Positions 16,823-23,746 of a stretch of DNA of 64,000 bases are shown in pieces. The stretch is taken from assembly GCA_965661085.1 (NCBI GenBank), contig CBFIDA010000002.1, positions 62,001 through 126,000 on the forward strand, read 5' to 3'. Positions within the stretch are counted from its first letter, which is position 1, and the number at the start of each line of letters is the position of its first letter. The notes beneath the pieces were generated by a model. The model saw only the letters and a list, made by a program, of their open reading frames with translations, had not been told where the DNA came from and did not search any database. Origin of the DNA: CBFIDA01 sp965661085. Its GTDB lineage: Bacteria > Pseudomonadota > Gammaproteobacteria > Comchoanobacterales > Comchoanobacteraceae. The position numbers and the translations under genes are program-made.

Positions 16823-18426
16823 CAGCCATCAAGCCTACGAATGCTGAAGGGCAGCAAGGACTCTTGCAACAATAGGTTTTGAGACTCGGTGGACGATTGT
16901 TTGTTGAGTGTGGCCAGATGCAAGATGGTCATGCTGAACACACCAATCCACAGGTACGACCAGCCACCATGGATGACACCCAAGCCGCCGTCATAATCAC
17001 CCAAATAACTGATGGTCATGATGCCGGCAATATATGGGATAAGCCATAAGGCGTAGATCAAATCAATGGGGGCGATCGTGCGCTTGTTTTTTGCAAAACG
17101 ATGGTAACCGAAGAGGCATGTCCAGCCAATCAATAAGGCCACCAAAAGCGATGAGAGCGTATGCCATCCTGACCAGTAGGCCAAAATGTTACAGATGAAA
17201 AACGCGACATGACCAATGATTTTGGGATAGGGCAGCTTGAAGGGGCGTTCCAGTTGTGGTGCTTGATCCCTCAGAGAAATCAAGCAAATGGGTCCAACAC
17301 CATAAGACAAAACAATGGCCACCGTTTGAAACTTGATGAGTGCTTGCCAACCTGGCAATGGAAAAAACAGTATCATGCCCACCAAACAATTGAACATCAC
17401 TGCATTGGCAGGCACGCGTTTTGGGTTGAGTGTTTTAAACCATGCAGGCATGTATTTGTTTTTGGCCATGGCATAGTTGAGCCGTGCACAGGTGGTGGTG
17501 TAAATGATGCCGGTGCCCGCAGGGGTCAACAAGGAATCCACATACACCAGAGAGCCCAACCAAGTGATGCCCAAGGTCAAGGCAATGCCTGCAAAAGGAC
17601 CAGAGTCATGGTTGAAGTGAAGGTGTTGCCAGCCCTGAGCAAGCATGTCTGGGGTCAATGCACCGATGAAAGCGCATTGAATCAAGGCATACAACAAGGT
17701 ACAAATGAGCACCGATCCAACCACAGCCACAGGAACCGCCTTGCGGGGATTTTTGGTTTCACCCGCCAGAGAGGTTGCTTCTCTGAACCCAAGAAAAGAA
17801 AAGACAACCGCTGCAGGTAACGCGGCCTGGACGCCATGCCAACCAAAGGCCAAAAAGTGGCCGTGGTTGGTAAAGTTGCCCACATCAAAATGCGTGTAGA
17901 TCAACATCACAGCCACCACACAAGGCACAACCAGTTTCCAGCAGGTCAAGGCTGTGTTGTAACGTGCCAACTTCTGAACACCTTTGATGTTGATCCAGCT
18001 GATGGCATACAGCATGATGCATGCCGCCACCAAACCTTGGTGGCTCAACATCGCAACGCCATCGACCGTATGCGTCAGGCCTGGGAAGAAACGGGTGTAA
18101 TATTGTAAAATGGCTTGAACTTCTGTGGGAGCAACTGCCACACTTGACAACCATGACAACCACGTCATGGTGAAGCTGACCAAGGTGCCGTGGCTGAATT
18201 GTGTGAAGCGGGCAATGCCACCTGCCAAAGGCAGCATGGTGGAAAGTTCGGCAAACACAAAGGCAATGATCAAAATCAGCAGTCCGCCGATGGGCCAGGC
18301 CAATGCCGCCGCAGGCCCAGCAATCTGTGCAGTATAAAACGCCCCAAACAGCCAACCTGAGCCAATCATGCAACTCAATGAGGTAAAAAGCAGGCCGATG
18401 GTGGAGATGTCTCTTTTAAGTGGCAT
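16822..18426 (-). CDS. APC-superfamily amino-acid permease
   Basis: A 534-residue inner-membrane transporter with about twelve to fourteen hydrophobic segments. The first helix carries the APC substrate-binding GxG motif in TSLSCMIGSGWLFGA, and FSFLGFREATSLAGETKNPRKAVP is the conserved TM6-loop signature. It resembles the aspartate/proton symporter-like (YveA-type) permeases common in Legionellales, but the substrate cannot be set from sequence. Start 18426 has the site GAGGCAG 6 bp upstream; an earlier in-frame ATG at 18480 would lie inside the promoter. It is the first gene of a unit continuing into birA, which suggests nutrient uptake from a host or rich medium. Confidence 0.88.
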   Translation of the reverse strand: MPLKRDISTIGLLFTSLSCMIGSGWLFGAFYTAQIAGPAAALAWPIGGLLILIIAFVFAELSTMLPLAGGIARFTQFSHGTLVSFTMTWLSWLSSVAVAPTEVQAILQYYTRFFPGLTHTVDGVAMLSHQGLVAACIMLYAISWINIKGVQKLARYNTALTCWKLVVPCVVAVMLIYTHFDVGNFTNHGHFLAFGWHGVQAALPAAVVFSFLGFREATSLAGETKNPRKAVPVAVVGSVLICTLLYALIQCAFIGALTPDMLAQGWQHLHFNHDSGPFAGIALTLGITWLGSLVYVDSLLTPAGTGIIYTTTCARLNYAMAKNKYMPAWFKTLNPKRVPANAVMFNCLVGMILFFPLPGWQALIKFQTVAIVLSYGVGPICLISLRDQAPQLERPFKLPYPKIIGHVAFFICNILAYWSGWHTLSSLLVALLIGWTCLFGYHRFAKNKRTIAPIDLIYALWLIPYIAGIMTISYLGDYDGGLGVIHGGWSYLWIGVFSMTILHLATLNKQSSTESQNLLLQESLLPFSIRRLDG

Positions 18427-18437
18427 GGCTCTGCCTC
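18424..18437. repeat. 14-bp inverted repeat arm at the permease start
   Basis: CATGGCTCTGCCTC here is the exact reverse complement of 18696-18709. In both places it is the ribosome site plus start codon of a divergently transcribed gene. Confidence 0.6.
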
Positions 18438-18451
18438 GATAAAATATTTTT

Positions 18452-18480
18452 ATTATAGATGCAGCTTGATTCAAAGACAA
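18452..18480 (-). promoter_or_regulatory. Strong predicted sigma70 promoter for the amino-acid permease-birA unit
   Basis: On the minus strand TTGTCT (18480-18475), a 17-bp spacer and a perfect TATAAT (18457-18452), with a leader of about 20 nt. Confidence 0.65.
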
Positions 18481-18695
18481 AACATTTCTTGTTTTTTTCT
18501 AGATTCCATGTCGGTTTCAGCGCGCGTTTTTCAAAAGTGTTTCAGGCAATCTTCATGCATAAAAATTCATAATGCATGAATTAATATTTTCAATTTTTGA
18601 CTGTGTGATAAACGCCCATGGGCCAAAAAACATCATGGCGCGATTTCTACCACATTTTTGTCACAAATTGATTATGATGCATCAATCACATTTCA

Positions 18696-18709
18696 GAGGC
18701 AGAGCCATG
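18696..18709. repeat. 14-bp inverted repeat arm at the 111-aa orphan start
   Basis: GAGGCAGAGCCATG, the exact partner of 18424-18437. Confidence 0.6.
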
Positions 18710-19042
18710 GCCCGTAGAACACATCTCAGTCACATTGGTACCCATTTGATTCAGAAGGACCGACATGTCTTTCATGCCAGTAAAAAAATGTTCGAACCTT
18801 TTTACCAACTTTTTGGTGGTGACATCGCAGGCGATTTTTCACGACCATGCAATGCCAAAACGTTGCATGCTCAAGACATGCGATGGACCGAAACCGAGCA
18901 AGCCGAGTTCATTCAGGCTTGTGAGCAAGTGCGTCAGGTGCTGCAAAAACAACACAAGCGCAAAATCAAGAGTGTCAGTGCCCTTGAAAACATCATGGCA
19001 ACCTTAAAGTTTTTGGGCTTGAAATACCATCTTCCTAGATGA
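18707..19042 (+). CDS. Orphan basic protein, 111 aa
   Basis: No family recognised. The protein is basic and histidine-rich (8 His in 111), with no membrane segment or signal peptide. It opens with MARRTHLSHIGTHLIQ and its C-terminal half looks helical (TEQAEFIQACEQVRQVLQK), ending in FLGLKYHLPR. Start 18707 has the site GAGGCAG six bases before it, the same 14-base initiation sequence as the divergent permease. The frame is open back to 18572, but that part is AT-rich leader. A bidirectional hairpin terminator follows at 19055. It may be a small nucleic-acid-binding or regulatory protein, but this is guesswork. Confidence 0.6.
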   Translation: MARRTHLSHIGTHLIQKDRHVFHASKKMFEPFYQLFGGDIAGDFSRPCNAKTLHAQDMRWTETEQAEFIQACEQVRQVLQKQHKRKIKSVSALENIMATLKFLGLKYHLPR

Positions 19043-19054
19043 TGTCCGCAAAAG

Positions 19055-19085
19055 CGGCATCAAGCCACGGTGTGACTTGATGCCG
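19055..19085. terminator. Hairpin between convergent genes, possible bidirectional terminator
   Basis: A perfect 10-bp stem CGGCATCAAG/CTTGATGCCG with an 11-nt loop lies between the ends of the 111-aa orphan (+) and the SPFH-like gene (-). The T tracts are short (TGTTTG to the right, CTTTTG on the minus strand). Confidence 0.55.
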
Positions 19086-19106
19086 TGTTTGTAGATGCGT
19101 GCCATG

Positions 19107-20651
19107 TCATGTACCGGCGGTCGAATGACCCATGGTAGGTGATTTTTCATCTGTGGTTGATGGTCGCGCCTTGCCATTCGGAGAGCATGGTGCGACATTG
19201 AAGCCTAAATTGCCGAGAACATTGCTGCCTATCGATTGAATGCCAGAGTTTGCAATGGCCTTGCCGAGGATGCGTTGATTCAAAAATTGCACTGCAAGCC
19301 TCATGGTCTGATCAGGAGATATGTCTGGTGCCTCTTCTTTGAAAGCAGCAACAAGGTTTTGAAAGAAGCCCTGTGTGGCCTTAAGTTCCAATTCAAGGGC
19401 TTTGGCCTTTGCCTGAGCCACCAGTGTGATAGCCTTGGCTTTTGCCTGTGCAGCTTTTTCGATCTTTTTTGCCTCCATGTTGGCTACAATTTCGGCTGTT
19501 TTGGCTTCTTGTATCGCACAGACTCTATCCAGTTCCGATGAGTTGGCAGCCAAGCGCCTTTGTTCATTGTCGGAATTTGTATGTTTCAATCGAACCTGAA
19601 TGGGTGGTGATTTCTCATCCGATGTGCCAGCCTTGACGCCCCATTTTTTTAAAATATCAACCACAACATTTGGGGCCTTTTCGCGTATTGACGCTGATAT
19701 TTCATCGAATGCTTTGTCTTTGGAGTCTGCTGGTTTAGGAAATACTGCTTTAACCATGCCATTCATTTCGCCTTGTAAAGCGTAGGTCAACCTTGTTTGT
19801 AGGTTGTGTCCGGTCAAAGGTTCTCCAGCATTTTCCAGTAACTTGGGAATGAGTGCTTTCGGCTTATCAATCGTGCAGCCACACTCAACATCCAGTGTGT
19901 AATCGGTGTTGTTGACTTCTATGGGTAGAGATACTGTGAAGGTCAATATGCGAGTGGCCGGTGGCAGTGATGCAACATGATCATATCGACTGCCTTCCAT
20001 CACACGAGTATGTTCAATACGAATCAGGCTGTTGAGTTGGCGATCTCTCACAAAATAAGTCTGACACAAGCCGTCTTTACGAAGTAAATATGCCTGATTG
20101 GCAATGGGGTTATGCTGATCATGATGTTGACCACCATGGTTTGCAAAAAACTGTTTGATTGGCTCATTGTCTTCGGTGAGCGGTATTTGCGCATAAGTCA
20201 ACTTGTTGTTGGTGGCTGATGGTACCTCTAAAATATGTAGACCCTGCATAAGATAATGTTGTTTGCCATTGAATGCCACCACCATAATATTTTGAGCATT
20301 TTGGGGCACATGTGCCAGACAAATATGTCCTCGGTGGAAAATGTTATCACCTGACAAATTGGTGCAGGAGTTTGTTTCGGTTTCTTCTGTGGGATAAATG
20401 CAAGACAACAAGTACATGCCTTCGTCTAGACCAAATGAGGCTTTGCCGGAGATGTTATCCACAATCACCATGATGTGCCCACTTTTGACAAGCGTGGTTT
20501 TATACAGCAAGTAGCTCCATGTCATAAGCTGTATCGCACCACATAAGCTCATCATCACCATGCTTGAGGTAAAAAAGAGACCTATGGTTGCTGGCATGCA
20601 CAAGCACATTAAAAAGAAAAGCGATCGGTGCAGCTTTTGAAATGGGCCCAT
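19107..20651 (-). CDS. SPFH/band-7-like membrane protein (orphan)
   Basis: A 514-residue protein from the first usable ATG. Residues 10-47 form two hydrophobic helices, a polar region follows, and about residues 235-350 resemble an SPFH (band 7/stomatin-flotillin) domain: a strand-rich start (ILTFTVSLPIEVNNTDYTLD) and the typical late segment of DEISASIREKAPNVVVDILKKWGVKA. Residues about 385-440 are an Ala/Lys/Glu coiled coil (IEKAAQAKAKAITLVAQAKAKALELE), as in flotillin-type proteins. SPFH proteins scaffold membrane microdomains or proteases. No NfeD or protease partner is adjacent. The frame continues upstream to ATG 20831, broken once by TAG at 20799-20801 (separate entry). AT-rich 5' part suggests different ancestry from its neighbours. 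Confidence 0.55.
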   Translation of the reverse strand: MGPFQKLHRSLFFLMCLCMPATIGLFFTSSMVMMSLCGAIQLMTWSYLLYKTTLVKSGHIMVIVDNISGKASFGLDEGMYLLSCIYPTEETETNSCTNLSGDNIFHRGHICLAHVPQNAQNIMVVAFNGKQHYLMQGLHILEVPSATNNKLTYAQIPLTEDNEPIKQFFANHGGQHHDQHNPIANQAYLLRKDGLCQTYFVRDRQLNSLIRIEHTRVMEGSRYDHVASLPPATRILTFTVSLPIEVNNTDYTLDVECGCTIDKPKALIPKLLENAGEPLTGHNLQTRLTYALQGEMNGMVKAVFPKPADSKDKAFDEISASIREKAPNVVVDILKKWGVKAGTSDEKSPPIQVRLKHTNSDNEQRRLAANSSELDRVCAIQEAKTAEIVANMEAKKIEKAAQAKAKAITLVAQAKAKALELELKATQGFFQNLVAAFKEEAPDISPDQTMRLAVQFLNQRILGKAIANSGIQSIGSNVLGNLGFNVAPCSPNGKARPSTTDEKSPTMGHSTAGT

Positions 20652-20831
20652 TTTGTGCTCGAGCTTTCCTTGTTTTATGGTTTTTATGGCTTTTATGATT
20701 GCTTCGGGTGTTGCTTCGGTGCACGAAGGTTGAAGTAGTCTCTCTTTATCTTCGATCTCAGTGAATATGTCTTTATATTCAAATTTTGATTGGTGGTGCT
20801 ATTGAGGACCGTCTTTTTCATCGTTTGGCAT
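20652..20831 (-). pseudogene. N-terminal extension of the SPFH-like gene, interrupted by an amber codon
   Basis: The SPFH-like frame is open upstream of 20651 to a TAG at 20799-20801, and beyond it for ten more codons to an ATG at 20831 (MPNDEKDGPQ). The 49 codons between the TAG and Met 20651 read as a charged, protein-like sequence (KFEYKDIFTEIEDKER, then AIIKAIKTIKQGKLEHK). This suggests a former 574-residue protein with a CAG-to-TAG type nonsense mutation, now restarting at 20651, or a readthrough product. The context is CAA TAG CAC. Confidence 0.4.
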
Positions 20832-20864
20832 AATTTACTCGATTTTTTGATTAGGGTTCTATTA

Positions 20865-20892
20865 TTTTTACCAAACAATAACCAAAAGTCAA
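20865..20892 (-). promoter_or_regulatory. Possible promoter for the SPFH-like gene
   Basis: On the minus strand TTGACT (20892-20887), a 16-bp spacer and TAAAAA (20870-20865), in an AT-rich tract. The -10 match is weak. Confidence 0.3.
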
Positions 20893-20903
20893 TATTTAAT
20901 TTT

Positions 20904-21413
20904 TCATGACTGCAGGGGTAAGGCGGCGATGGTGGGCATGTGGCCTGTGTGGGTGAGAAATCGGTCGAGTGCACTTGGGCTCAGATGTATGGTTTCTGTG
21001 TTGATCAAGGGGTGAAGGTGCAGGATGGCGTGGTCCATCAGTGTGGTGTCGATGCACACATCGATTTCATGTTCGGTGTCAAAATAGAGGCCAAGTGGGC
21101 TCAATGAGCCAGGTTTGACACGCAGCAAGCGCCATATGTCATGGGGCTTGGCAAACGACAAGCGTCCAGTGTTGTGTTGTTGGGCAAAAGTGTTGAGATC
21201 CAATTTTGGGCAATCGGGCATGACAACGAGATAAAAGCGGCGTCGTTTGTTGACCAACAATAAGCTCTTGCAATGTCCGCCCAGCAATGCCGCCCGGTGT
21301 GCTTGTGCATCGGCTGCCGTATGCACTGCATGGTGTGTGGTGATGTGGATCTCGATGCCTATTTTGGCAAGGCATTCAAGCACTTGTGCGCGCGGATTGC
21401 TGGATGTTGTCAC
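20904..21413 (-). CDS. Prolyl-tRNA editing protein (YbaK/ProX family)
   Basis: Hydrolyses mischarged aminoacyl-tRNA (Ala-tRNA-Pro in the ProX/PrdX branch, Cys-tRNA-Pro in YbaK). From a GTG start the protein has 169 residues. Family landmarks are GGHCKSLLLVNKRRRFYLVVMP, GRLSFAKP, VKPGSLSPLGLYFDTEHEI and HPLINTETIHLSPSALDRFL, which fit the ProX/PrdX group best; GGHCKSL holds the conserved lysine. GTG 21413 is preferred because GGAGGGAG lies just before it; an ATG at 21506 would overlap the end of gltA by 62 bp. It follows gltA on the same strand. Confidence 0.87.
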   Translation of the reverse strand: MTTSSNPRAQVLECLAKIGIEIHITTHHAVHTAADAQAHRAALLGGHCKSLLLVNKRRRFYLVVMPDCPKLDLNTFAQQHNTGRLSFAKPHDIWRLLRVKPGSLSPLGLYFDTEHEIDVCIDTTLMDHAILHLHPLINTETIHLSPSALDRFLTHTGHMPTIAALPLQS

Positions 21414-21444
21414 CCACTCCCTCCAGTCGTTTGATGCATGGGGC

Positions 21445-22746
21445 TCAGTTTGACGTTTCGTTGGAGGCAACGTGAGGGGTGCGCACATCTCTTTGCTGGG
21501 CGCCAATGTACCACTGGCGTGGGCGTGTGATTCTGAACGGTTTGGTATGGTACATTTCCAACCAGTGGCTCATCCAGCCTGTCATGCGTGCCAGTGCAAA
21601 GATGGGGGTGAACATGGATGTGGGTATGCCCATGGCGCGCAATGTGATGCCAGAGTAGAAGTCGATGTTGGGATAAAGTTTTTTGTCAATAAAATAGGGG
21701 TCTTCCAGTGCAACGCGCTCAAGTTCACGCGCCAAATCAAACAAGGGATGATCTTGCTGCGGACTGTTTGCCAACACTTGATGGCAGATCTTTTGCATGA
21801 TTTTAGCCCGAGGGTCATAATTTTTGTACACGCGGTGTCCAAAACCCATCAATTTGAACGGGTCGTCTTTGTCTTTGGCTTTTTCAATGTATGTTTGAAT
21901 GTTTTGAATGCTGCCGATGGTTTGCAGCATGCGCAAACAGGCTTCATTGGCGCCACCATGTGCTGGTCCCCACAATGCGGCAAGCCCTGCGCTTGAGCAT
22001 GCATAGGGATTGGTGCCTGTCGAACCAGCAGAGCGGACGGTGAATGTCGAAGCATTGAGTTCGTGGTCTGCATGTAAAATGAATATTTTATCCAGAGCGT
22101 CGGCCAAAATGCTGCTGGGTGTTTCATCTGCATGCTGGGCCAACATGTCATGGGTAAAGCGTGCGCTGTAGCTGCCTTGATGGCGATGCATCATGTTGGT
22201 GGGTAGGTTTTGCAAGTGACGATTGGCCAGTGCCACCATGGTGGGGATCGTCGCCATCAGTGTCATGGCTGCATGTTCTCTGACATCTGGGTCGTTGTAG
22301 TCGTTGTCGGCATGATGGTGGTATGCCGAAAGTTGTGCAAGCAGGGTCATGATGATTGACATCGGGTGTGCTGCGCTGGGCAATGTTTTAAGCAAGTCGA
22401 GCGCGGTGTCTGGCAAATGCTGTTGTTCGCTCAGGCGTGTTTCAAAATGATTGCGTTGTGACTCAGAAGGCAATTCACCGTGGACAAGAAGGTGCATCAC
22501 CTCTGGAAATGATGTCTGTGATGCGAGCTGTTCTATGGGGTAGCCGCGGTAAAGCAGGCGCCCTTGCGCACCATCAAGCCAGGTGATGCTGGATTGGCAT
22601 GCTGTTGTTGAGGTGAGGCCGGGATCGTAACTGAACCAACCCAGATTTTTGAATGGCGTGATGTCAAGATTTTGTTGGCCAAAAACATCGGGTTCAAGCT
22701 GCATGGATTGTTGGTGTGTGCCATCATGGATTTCTATGGTGCGCAT
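21445..22746 (-). CDS. gltA: Citrate synthase (type II, hexameric gammaproteobacterial form)
   Basis: Condenses acetyl-CoA with oxaloacetate to enter the TCA cycle. The 433-residue protein has the N-terminal NADH-binding-type domain of gram-negative enzymes, RGYPIEQLA, the first catalytic histidine in LHADHELNAST, the second in WGPAHGGANE, and FGHRVYKNYDPRA with the catalytic region following. Length matches E. coli GltA (427). It is transcribed away from the sdh-suc operon from its own promoter at 22788-22815. An AAGGA site precedes the start. Confidence 0.97.
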   Translation of the reverse strand: MRTIEIHDGTHQQSMQLEPDVFGQQNLDITPFKNLGWFSYDPGLTSTTACQSSITWLDGAQGRLLYRGYPIEQLASQTSFPEVMHLLVHGELPSESQRNHFETRLSEQQHLPDTALDLLKTLPSAAHPMSIIMTLLAQLSAYHHHADNDYNDPDVREHAAMTLMATIPTMVALANRHLQNLPTNMMHRHQGSYSARFTHDMLAQHADETPSSILADALDKIFILHADHELNASTFTVRSAGSTGTNPYACSSAGLAALWGPAHGGANEACLRMLQTIGSIQNIQTYIEKAKDKDDPFKLMGFGHRVYKNYDPRAKIMQKICHQVLANSPQQDHPLFDLARELERVALEDPYFIDKKLYPNIDFYSGITLRAMGIPTSMFTPIFALARMTGWMSHWLEMYHTKPFRITRPRQWYIGAQQRDVRTPHVASNETSN

Positions 22747-22787
22747 ATACTCATTCCTTAAGTTTTGGTGCCATCTGAAGCGAATAC

Positions 22788-22815
22788 ATTATAAACATTT
22801 CATGTTGGGTTGCAA
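22788..22815 (-). promoter_or_regulatory. Predicted promoter for gltA
   Basis: On the minus strand TTGCAA (22815-22810), a 16-bp spacer and a perfect TATAAT (22793-22788), about 40 bp before the start codon. Confidence 0.6.
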
Positions 22816-22960
22816 GCCGGTCGTGTTGTGACGTGTGCATCTGGATTTGGGCCCTGTTGAACCTGTCTGACCAATGCCGAGTTTTTTGAACGTGGTGGTT
22901 TTGTGGTGTTGGCATCTTTTGTCGCCTAGAAATCTTTACCATGGATGCGGCCATGTCGTG

Positions 22961-22989
22961 TTGTAAAGTGTCTGAGAGTGGTTTACAAT
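22961..22989 (+). promoter_or_regulatory. Predicted promoter for sdhCDAB-sucABCD
   Basis: TTGTAA (22961-22966), a 17-bp spacer and TACAAT (22984-22989), about 29 bp before the sdhC start. It is the only good promoter seen ahead of the eight-gene run. Confidence 0.55.
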
Positions 22990-23018
22990 ATGGCCAATTC
23001 ACTTTAATGGGGTAGCGC

Positions 23019-23393
23019 ATGCGCGATGATCGGCCGATTTTTGTCAATCCACTCAAGGTTCAGCTGCCCGTCACTGCTTTGGTGTCCATTTTGCACCGCA
23101 TCAGTGGTGTGGTTTTGATTGTTCTCAGCCCTGTTTTGATGTGGTGTTTGGCCAAAATATTACAAGGGCCGCAGGGCCACATACGTTTGCATGGTCTCTT
23201 ACAACATGGTTTTTTTGTCTTTGTTTTGTGGGGGGCACTGGTTGCGCTGGGTTATCACGTTTTGGCTGGATTGCGTCATGTGTTGATGGACATAGGCATG
23301 GGTGAGTCGTTGCGGTCGGCGCGTCTCAGTGCAGCCATTTTGCTGCTGTTGGCTGTGTTGTTTGCGGTGTATGTGGGGATGCGATTATGTTGA
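23019..23393 (+). CDS. sdhC: Succinate dehydrogenase cytochrome b556 subunit
   Basis: Membrane anchor subunit of respiratory complex II, carrying heme b and part of the quinone site. The 124-residue protein has the family start RPIFVNPLKVQLPVTALVSILHRISGV (Ser and Arg of SxxHRxSG line the quinone pocket), three hydrophobic helices and the heme-ligand region HVLAGLRHVLMD. First gene of the sdh-suc operon; its end overlaps sdhD by 7 bp. Confidence 0.93.
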   Translation: MRDDRPIFVNPLKVQLPVTALVSILHRISGVVLIVLSPVLMWCLAKILQGPQGHIRLHGLLQHGFFVFVLWGALVALGYHVLAGLRHVLMDIGMGESLRSARLSAAILLLLAVLFAVYVGMRLC

Positions 23394-23731
23394 CGTGTTG
23401 TTGCGCTTGGTTGCGTAAAGGGTTGGTGGGTTGGATTGCGCAGCGTTTGTCTGCCGTGGCCATGCTCTTGTATTTTCTGCCCATGTTGTATGTTTGGCTC
23501 ATGTGTCCAAATTGGTCACTTGCCGCATGGCAAGCTTGGCTGCATCAGCCAGTCTTGATGGTGCTGATGGTGATCAATGTGATTGGTTTCTTTGTCCATG
23601 CTTATTTAGGTTTGTGGACGGTGTGCACAGATTACATACATCATGTTTGTATGCGTACTTTGGTGTTGTATGGTCTTGGATTTTACATGTTGGCTGCGAT
23701 TTTTGGTTTGTTTTGGATGTTGTTCATTTAG
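23387..23731 (+). CDS. sdhD: Succinate dehydrogenase membrane anchor subunit
   Basis: Second membrane anchor of complex II. The 114-residue protein has three helices, WIAQRLSAVAMLLYF in the first (family WxxQRxSA), and FVHAYLGLWTVCTDYIHH in the second, which carries the heme-ligand histidine and the quinone-site Asp-Tyr pair. It overlaps sdhC by 7 bp and is followed by sdhA after 15 bp. Confidence 0.92.
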   Translation: MLTCCCAWLRKGLVGWIAQRLSAVAMLLYFLPMLYVWLMCPNWSLAAWQAWLHQPVLMVLMVINVIGFFVHAYLGLWTVCTDYIHHVCMRTLVLYGLGFYMLAAIFGLFWMLFI

Positions 23732-23746
23732 ATGAAGGGGAAGGGC

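Noticed and set aside
20693..20974. 93-codon - frame overlapping the 5' region of the SPFH-like gene
   Set aside because: AT-rich, no motif, and in a different frame from the more protein-like extension of the SPFH-like gene.
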